Part shown: positions 6,333 through 10,764 of the stretch, piece by piece
Numbering within the stretch: position 1 is the first letter of the stretch
Layout: each line of letters starts with the position of its first letter
Origin: Candidatus Parcubacteria bacterium
Lineage (GTDB): Bacteria > Patescibacteriota > Minisyncoccia > Phycocordibacterales > GCA-2747955
Assembly (NCBI GenBank): GCA_027039745.1
Contig: JALUMP010000054.1
Coordinates: 1-10,764, forward strand
DNA length: 10,764 nucleotides
Direction: 5' to 3'
Notes under the pieces: model-generated
The model's database searches: none
Told to the model about the DNA's origin: nothing
The model's input: the letters and a program-made list of their open reading frames with translations, nothing else
Made by a program: the position numbers and the translations under genes

Positions 6333-7054
6333 GTACTATAGATGTTTTTAATACTAGAATTAAGCATTCCATTAGAAATTAAATCACTTGAATTTTTAAG
6401 TTCTTTAATATTATTCTTAGCTTTCCTAACTTTTCTTTCAAGTTCTCTTTTTTTAATTGCATATTTTGAAATTTCCATAGATATTTTTCTAACTTGTTTC
6501 TCAGTGTTATTTACTATAATTTTATTAGCATAAATATATGAAGAATAAGGAAGAAATATAATTAAAAGAATACCTAAAATGTTAATTTTTTGTTCATTAA
6601 AAATTTTCTTAAAAGCACGAGCTCTTGTTATTTTTTTCTCAATGTTTAATCTATCTAAGGCAATAGAAGATTCTTCATCAGAATCATTAATTGAAAAAGT
6701 TTTTCCATCAAAAGAAGCTTCAATAATAAACTCTGGGTTAAGAACTTGTTCACTTAATAATTCCGCCATTTGATTTTCATTTAACTGTTCCATATCAAAA
6801 ACCAAAGTTTCCTCTCCTGAATTATTATATTCATCTCCAAAAACAATATAATAATTTTTTGTGCTAAAATGAACCAATACTTCAACTATATCTTGAGTTG
6901 GCATATTCCCAGTTTGTCTTAAAGCATTCCAAACTATTTCTTCTAAAAAATATCCGTCATCGCAATAACCATCGTAATAAAAAGTTTTATTGCCAACAGT
7001 TGTTTGAAATTTTGATGATTTACTGTTGGTTTTTCCTGTAAAAATATTATTCAT
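6326..7054 (-). CDS. bitopic membrane protein, possible type IVb pilus assembly component
   Basis: I do not recognise this 242-residue protein by motif. A hydrophilic N-terminal domain (1-155, no signal peptide) precedes a single membrane helix (about 157-176). After it comes a strongly charged, heptad-like stretch (about 183-222) that should form a coiled coil outside the cytoplasm. Cytoplasmic domain, one helix, then coiled coil is the topology of type IVb pilus proteins such as BfpC, TcpD and R64 PilO, and broadly of PilN/PilO, which link the ATPase to the periplasmic scaffold. The gene lies 11 bp after the secretion ATPase stop, preceded by AAGGAA, as the last gene before a convergent gap. 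The coding call is firm; the pilus role rests on topology and position only. Confidence 0.8.
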   Translation of the reverse strand: MNNIFTGKTNSKSSKFQTTVGNKTFYYDGYCDDGYFLEEIVWNALRQTGNMPTQDIVEVLVHFSTKNYYIVFGDEYNNSGEETLVFDMEQLNENQMAELLSEQVLNPEFIIEASFDGKTFSINDSDEESSIALDRLNIEKKITRARAFKKIFNEQKINILGILLIIFLPYSSYIYANKIIVNNTEKQVRKISMEISKYAIKKRELERKVRKAKNNIKELKNSSDLISNGMLNSSIKNIYSTK

Positions 7055-7065
7055 ACCATTCCTTT

Positions 7066-8520
7066 TTATAAGTTTTCTATGTAAGTTTTTGTTGTTTTAT
7101 CAATAGTCCCAGAATTATACAAATCATCAGCACACTCTGAAAATGTATAAAATTTTTCATAATTTTCTGATTTGTAGCTTTCTATTCCTATCTTTAATTT
7201 CACTATTTCGGAAGCAAGAACTTCTCCATCGTATCCAATATTTCCTGTTCTTTTACATTTATCACATCCATTAGGGTTAGCGATATAACCATCACCTTTT
7301 TTGATTTTACAATCACATAATTTTTTAACTAATTTTTGATTTAATATTCCAATTAAGCTATCTTCTATTTGGTCATAAGAAATGTCCAAAGAATTAATAA
7401 GTCTGCTAAAAGTAGATTCAACATTAGAGGTATGTAGTGTTGAAACGGTTAAATGTCCAGTAAGAGATGCTTCCACACAAGCTTTTGCTACTGTTTTATC
7501 TCTAATTTCACCAATCATAATAGCATCAGGTTTTTGTCTCATATATTTTGATAATATTTTCTGATAAGTGATTTTATATTCTTCTGAGCCATGAGTATTG
7601 ATATTACATTGGTCTATACCATCTATTTGAATTTCAACAGGATCTTCTGCAGTTTTAATTTTTAAATCTTTTTTCATATATAATTCTTGTAGAATAGTAT
7701 AAATTGTTGTTGTTTTACCTGACCCAGTAGGTCCACAAATTAAAAATAATCCATGTGAATTTTGATATATAATTTCTTCAAGAATAGAATAAGCTTTTTG
7801 AGTATATCCTAAGTCAGAAATTTTCATTTCTTTATTGAATTTTTGATAAGAACGCAAAACAATAGAATATCCAACAACAGTTTGAACAACAGACAATCTA
7901 TACTCCTTTTTCTTTCCAAGTATTTGAATATTAAGTTTTCCATCAATAAAACCCTCAGAAGGACGCTCATGAGAAAGATTGACAAGAGCAACTCTTATTT
8001 TTTCAGAAAATTCAACATCTATATAATCATTTTCTTCATATAAATTTTTATTACTAACTGTATATTTCAAAATAACATTAGAAGAAGTCCAACTTAAAGT
8101 TAAGTCACTTGCTCTTAATTGCTCCATTTTTGTAATCATTTTTATAATAAAATTTAATGGTGACTCTCCTTTTGAAATTTCCAATTTATTGCTACTACTA
8201 AAAGAATTTAATGCCAAATTTGAACAATATTTTTTATCAGCTAAAATTATAAAAGAAGAATATTCTTTCATTAAGAATAAAGGAACACGGGCAAACGGAT
8301 CAAAGGTTATAACTCCCTTTTTTCCATTGTAGATAACGGGAATAACTAAAAACTGAATTATATATTTCTTTTTAATTGTTGGATCTTTTTCAAAATCTCT
8401 TATAACCTCAAAAATCATATCAGAACTATGTATATATATATTTTCTCTACCAACAATAGATGCTAAATTGCTCCACTTTCCTTCAAAATCCCTATCAGAT
8501 ATACTTCTTCTTTCTTTCAT
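7066..8520 (-). CDS. PilB/GspE-type secretion ATPase (type IV pilus assembly / type II secretion)
   Basis: This 484-residue cytoplasmic ATPase belongs to the type II/IV secretion superfamily, which powers pilus extension or secretion by forming a hexamer under the platform protein. Motifs in order are Walker A GPTGSGKT (263-270), Asp box AEDPVE (291-296), Walker B with adjacent residues MIGEIRD (335-341) and His box TGHLTVSTLHT (354-364). A probable zinc site with CDC (402-404) and CDKC (419-422) is the GspE/PilB tetracysteine element in compact form. That element argues against a PilT retraction ATPase, which lacks it. The N-terminal 110 residues do not resemble the standard PilB/GspE N-domain, and the protein is shorter than the usual 500-570 residues, closer to plasmid type IVb ATPases such as R64 PilQ. 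AAGGAT precedes the ATG at 8520, 27 bp after the GspF-family stop. No retraction ATPase is seen in the window. Confidence 0.93.
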   Translation of the reverse strand: MKERRSISDRDFEGKWSNLASIVGRENIYIHSSDMIFEVIRDFEKDPTIKKKYIIQFLVIPVIYNGKKGVITFDPFARVPLFLMKEYSSFIILADKKYCSNLALNSFSSSNKLEISKGESPLNFIIKMITKMEQLRASDLTLSWTSSNVILKYTVSNKNLYEENDYIDVEFSEKIRVALVNLSHERPSEGFIDGKLNIQILGKKKEYRLSVVQTVVGYSIVLRSYQKFNKEMKISDLGYTQKAYSILEEIIYQNSHGLFLICGPTGSGKTTTIYTILQELYMKKDLKIKTAEDPVEIQIDGIDQCNINTHGSEEYKITYQKILSKYMRQKPDAIMIGEIRDKTVAKACVEASLTGHLTVSTLHTSNVESTFSRLINSLDISYDQIEDSLIGILNQKLVKKLCDCKIKKGDGYIANPNGCDKCKRTGNIGYDGEVLASEIVKLKIGIESYKSENYEKFYTFSECADDLYNSGTIDKTTKTYIENL

Positions 8521-8547
8521 TTATTATCCTTTTTTATATTTTTAATT

Positions 8548-9609
8548 TTAAACAGTAAAATTCATAGCATTAACTGTTGTTGTTTTTAAAATATCCAATA
8601 AAGGGATAAGTAAAACAACAGTCATAATAGTCTCTCCTGCCATAGGTAACCACACAATAAGTCTTGATATAAGTTTTTGATACAAAAGTTCATTATGACT
8701 AAGTATCATACTCAAAGAACTTTCTATTTGGTCATTGAGTTCTCCACCTTTTAAAAAGGCTACAGTTGCATAATCTGAAAAATATTTTTCTATAGTATGT
8801 GAAAAATCATAACCATTTGACATGTCTGCTAGAGCATCACCAAGTATTTTTTTTGCTAAAGTATCGTTACTATCCTTTAGTATTACCTCAACAGAATCAG
8901 ATATGTTTAAACCAGATTCCATTAACTGTAAAAGAACACTAAAATGATTAACAATAAATTCTCTTTCTATTAAACGAACAAAAGAAAAAAGTATTTTAGG
9001 ATTGTTTTTTTTTAAATATTCAACAAGGTAAATAATAAATCCAGATATAAATATAATAGATAGAAACGATATCACAAAAATACTTCTATCATTAAAATAA
9101 GCGGGAATTTGTATAGCTGTTGAAGAAACAGCATTCACTGGAGCTAATATACTTAATGTAAAAGCCTTGACTTCGGGAAGAAAGACAATATATCCAAATA
9201 AAATAAAGAGAACAGGAGTGACAAGCATTAACAAAGCATATTTAAATTCACTTTTATATTTATTTTGTTTTATTATTTGTTCAAAAGCAGAGTTGATTGA
9301 TTTTTTTGAAATTGCATTAAATGTGGTTTTTTCACTTTCATTAAACAATCCGCTTAAATAAAAAGCATCCCCAATGTCTAAACCATCATTTTCCATTTTG
9401 TATAAAGTATCTTTAAGTATTTCATACATCTGAAACATCTTAATTTTTTTATATTCGTTTTTAATTGTACTAATCAGAGAAGATATTGATGAACCATGTT
9501 TTATTCCCTGTGATAAATATATGAAAAAATGTTTTTTGGTTCTTTTTAATAAAATTTTATTAAAATATATTTTATATAAAAAATTATTTTTTAAAATATT
9601 AGTTTTCAA
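8548..9609 (-). CDS. PilC/GspF-family inner-membrane platform protein (copy 1), TTG start
   Basis: This is an inner-membrane platform protein of about 353 residues. Two cytoplasmic GspF-type domains (about 25-120 and 205-310) alternate with membrane helices at about 124-144, 176-198 and 316-341. The second domain carries LLQLMESGLNISDSVE and FLKGGEL, matching the family pattern. I place the start at the TTG at 9609. AAGGAT lies five bases upstream of it, whereas the earlier in-frame TTG at 9615 overlaps that ribosome binding site and cannot use it; no ATG is available nearby. This start gives an 11-bp overlap with the preceding gene. The external loop shares IPAYxxD, and the segment after helix 2 shares NPK, with the second platform protein at 1552-2580. 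Sitting directly before the ATPase, this copy is the likely main partner of the motor, as in plasmid PilQ-PilR pairs. Confidence 0.87.
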   Translation of the reverse strand: MKTNILKNNFLYKIYFNKILLKRTKKHFFIYLSQGIKHGSSISSLISTIKNEYKKIKMFQMYEILKDTLYKMENDGLDIGDAFYLSGLFNESEKTTFNAISKKSINSAFEQIIKQNKYKSEFKYALLMLVTPVLFILFGYIVFLPEVKAFTLSILAPVNAVSSTAIQIPAYFNDRSIFVISFLSIIFISGFIIYLVEYLKKNNPKILFSFVRLIEREFIVNHFSVLLQLMESGLNISDSVEVILKDSNDTLAKKILGDALADMSNGYDFSHTIEKYFSDYATVAFLKGGELNDQIESSLSMILSHNELLYQKLISRLIVWLPMAGETIMTVVLLIPLLDILKTTTVNAMNFTV

Positions 9610-10114
9610 GTGCAATCCTTAAATCTAAAGTTGTAGGGTATGAATGGAGAACATCACTAGAATCGCAAGGAGATCTTGCATCTTTATCTCCTGAAAGACA
9701 TTCAGGATAACTGCCATATTTTGCACCTTCATAGTAATGAAGATAAACATACCTTGCAGAATCTTTATCTATATTTTGAGAAATAGAGATAGTAGTGTTG
9801 TTGTCTAAAATTAAAATATTGCCAAAAGTTCCACCTAAACCATTTGTATTTGTAAAGCTTTTTGGAATATATCCATCTAAATCACTAATCGTTAATGTTA
9901 TTTTTCCAGAAGAATACTTATCTTTACAGAATTGAGCATCAGCTTGACATAAATTCTCAACTCCAGTTGCAAGAACTTCTTCTTTTGGATAAACAAATTT
10001 TACTTTTGCAAAATTTATTCTAGTTTCACTAGCGTTTGTAACACTATTACTCGTTGCCAAATATGCATAAGCTACAAGAATCATTACGAATGTGGCTATA
10101 TAAGGTAAAAACAT
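9599..10114 (-). CDS. membrane-anchored four-cysteine protein, paralogue B
   Basis: This 171-residue protein is not recognised by name. An N-terminal hydrophobic helix (3-21) acts as anchor or uncleaved signal, and the rest should lie outside the cytoplasm. Four cysteines occur in two pairs: C56-x6-C63 in a C-x2-DAQF-C-x-DK motif, and C139-x10-C150 ending PCDS. They probably form two disulfides. The C-terminus ends shortly after DLRIA. All these landmarks recur in order in the gene directly upstream (stop at 10128), so the pair arose by duplication. AAGGAT before the ATG at 10114 fixes the start. It follows that gene by 13 bp and overlaps the platform-protein start by 11 bp. The operon position suggests a pilin or pilin-like role. 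However, there is no glycine-ended leader or Glu5, so a classical pilin is not supported. Confidence 0.82.
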   Translation of the reverse strand: MFLPYIATFVMILVAYAYLATSNSVTNASETRINFAKVKFVYPKEEVLATGVENLCQADAQFCKDKYSSGKITLTISDLDGYIPKSFTNTNGLGGTFGNILILDNNTTISISQNIDKDSARYVYLHYYEGAKYGSYPECLSGDKDARSPCDSSDVLHSYPTTLDLRIALEN

Positions 10115-10127
10115 CTTAAATCCTTTT

Positions 10128-10763
10128 TTATGGTATTAAATTTTTTCTATTAGCTATTATATCAAGATTATTGTTTTTTTCATCATTCAAATCATTTTTC
10201 TCTTGAATTGCTTGAGTGCGTTCTGCTTCTGAACCGTTTTGGATAATATTATCTAATTCAGCAATCCTTAAATCAATAAATGAATTTCTGGATTCTTCTT
10301 TAAGCTTGATTTTTCTTGTTACAAGAGCAGAATCACAAGGAATAGCACTTCCATCATCACAAGATACTGAAAGATTTGATTTAACTTTTCCTATATAAAT
10401 TTTTCTATCTTGAATATTTGTAATCATATTAGAAATAAATAAATTCCTATGCTCGCTATCTATAATTATTTTGGTGTGAGGTTTTACAGCATTGGAAGGG
10501 GCAGATATGGAAATATTATATCCTGAAAAATCTGATAAGTTAAAAACAAGATTTCCAGAGGAATCATTTTTGTCTGCACAATATTGTGCATCATTTTCGC
10601 AAATAGTATTAATAGCATATAATACTTTTTGATCGGAAATAGGAAGTCTTTCTATAATTTTACTTTTTGACCAAAAACCATTAAAAACTCCTGAAAAATT
10701 TTGAGTAGCATTGATTGAATAAACAATTAAAGTAGTTATAAATGAAAAAATTAATATTATATA
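10128..10763 (-). CDS. membrane-anchored four-cysteine protein, paralogue A (start beyond the window)
   Basis: At least 211 codons are open from the window edge to the stop at 10128; the internal ATG at 10427 is not the real start, because the frame continues upstream with clear homology to the next gene. Numbering from the edge, a hydrophobic helix (1-17) is followed by an exported region with C55-x6-C62 in C-x2-DAQY-C-x-DK, then C135-x7-C143 ending PCDS, then DLRIA (164-168). These line up in order with paralogue B, including the spacing from the hydrophobic helix to the first cysteine. Unlike B, it continues for some 43 residues after DLRIA in a charged, probably helical tail. The missing N-terminus may be only a few residues. 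Function is unknown; the operon points to a surface or periplasmic part of the pilus/secretion machine. Confidence 0.8.
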   Translation of the reverse strand, partial: YIILIFSFITTLIVYSINATQNFSGVFNGFWSKSKIIERLPISDQKVLYAINTICENDAQYCADKNDSSGNLVFNLSDFSGYNISISAPSNAVKPHTKIIIDSEHRNLFISNMITNIQDRKIYIGKVKSNLSVSCDDGSAIPCDSALVTRKIKLKEESRNSFIDLRIAELDNIIQNGSEAERTQAIQEKNDLNDEKNNNLDIIANRKNLIP

Positions 10764-10764
10764 C

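Noticed and set aside
7083..8600. Repeated TTGTTGTTTT words at about 7088, 7704 and 8578
   Set aside because: They are in coding sequence, read as Thr/Asn-rich codons on the other strand, are not evenly spaced and have low complexity.
9613..9615. TTG at 9615 as start of the platform protein
   Set aside because: It overlaps the AAGGAT ribosome binding site; the next in-frame TTG at 9609 has proper spacing.
9599..10114. Type IV pilin call for the 171-residue protein
   Set aside because: Size, anchor and disulfides fit, but there is no basic leader ending in Gly/Ala before an aromatic residue and no Glu at mature position 5; the ATG is fixed by a clear AAGGAT.
10128..10427. Stand-alone 99-residue gene starting at the ATG at 10427
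   Set aside because: The same frame is open to the window edge and its upstream part aligns with the neighbouring paralogue, so this is only the C-terminal part of a longer gene.
1..10764. CRISPR array, tRNA, rRNA, insertion sequence, integrase or att site
   Set aside because: No regularly spaced repeats, no cloverleaf with a CCA-type acceptor end, no transposase or recombinase motifs and no flanking direct repeats were seen.

Overview
This is an AT-rich window (by eye roughly 27-30% G+C) from what is probably a Gram-negative bacterium. The support is a type IV pilus / type II secretion-type inner-membrane machine, strong AAGGA-type ribosome binding sites, and extended -10 promoters of the form TGGTATAAT inside T-rich DNA. 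That combination would fit a Campylobacterota-like host (Arcobacter/Campylobacter relatives). The taxonomic guess is inference only.

Layout, left to right. (1) 1-1492, minus: most of recJ, the 5'-3' single-strand-specific DHH exonuclease, cut by the window edge. (2) 1552-3455, minus: a two-gene operon of an unrecognised four-helix membrane protein followed by a PilC/GspF-family platform protein. (3) 3456-3560: a divergent promoter region built on a perfect 14-bp inverted repeat, each arm carrying a TATAAT box. (4) 3561-5937, plus: a ParB-family protein overlapping by 20 bp a DnaB-type replicative helicase. (5) 5938-6325: a 388-bp gap between convergent genes with no credible ORF but dense, nested inverted repeats that fold into two successive four-way junctions. 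This is the best candidate for an undescribed structured RNA. (6) 6326-10764, minus: a tightly packed operon. In order of transcription it encodes two tandem paralogous, membrane-anchored, four-cysteine proteins (the first cut by the window edge), a second PilC/GspF-family protein with a TTG start, a PilB/GspE-type secretion ATPase, and a single-pass membrane protein with a cytoplasmic N-terminal domain and an extracytoplasmic coiled coil.

How the genes may work together. The ATPase, the two GspF-family proteins and the bitopic protein look like the inner-membrane motor of a type IVb-like pilus or related secretion system. The two cysteine-paired proteins would be exported partners, but they lack the standard type III (pilin) leader and N-terminal Glu5. 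ParB and DnaB homologues next to type IVb pilus genes recall plasmids and integrative conjugative elements (the SPI-7/PAPI-1 and R64 type of gene content). The working model is a plasmid or ICE backbone in which a plus-strand replication/partition cassette plus an RNA gene lies between two minus-strand blocks of pilus genes. No integrase, relaxase, att site, origin, ParA, rRNA, tRNA or CRISPR array is visible here, so the mobile-element reading remains inference.
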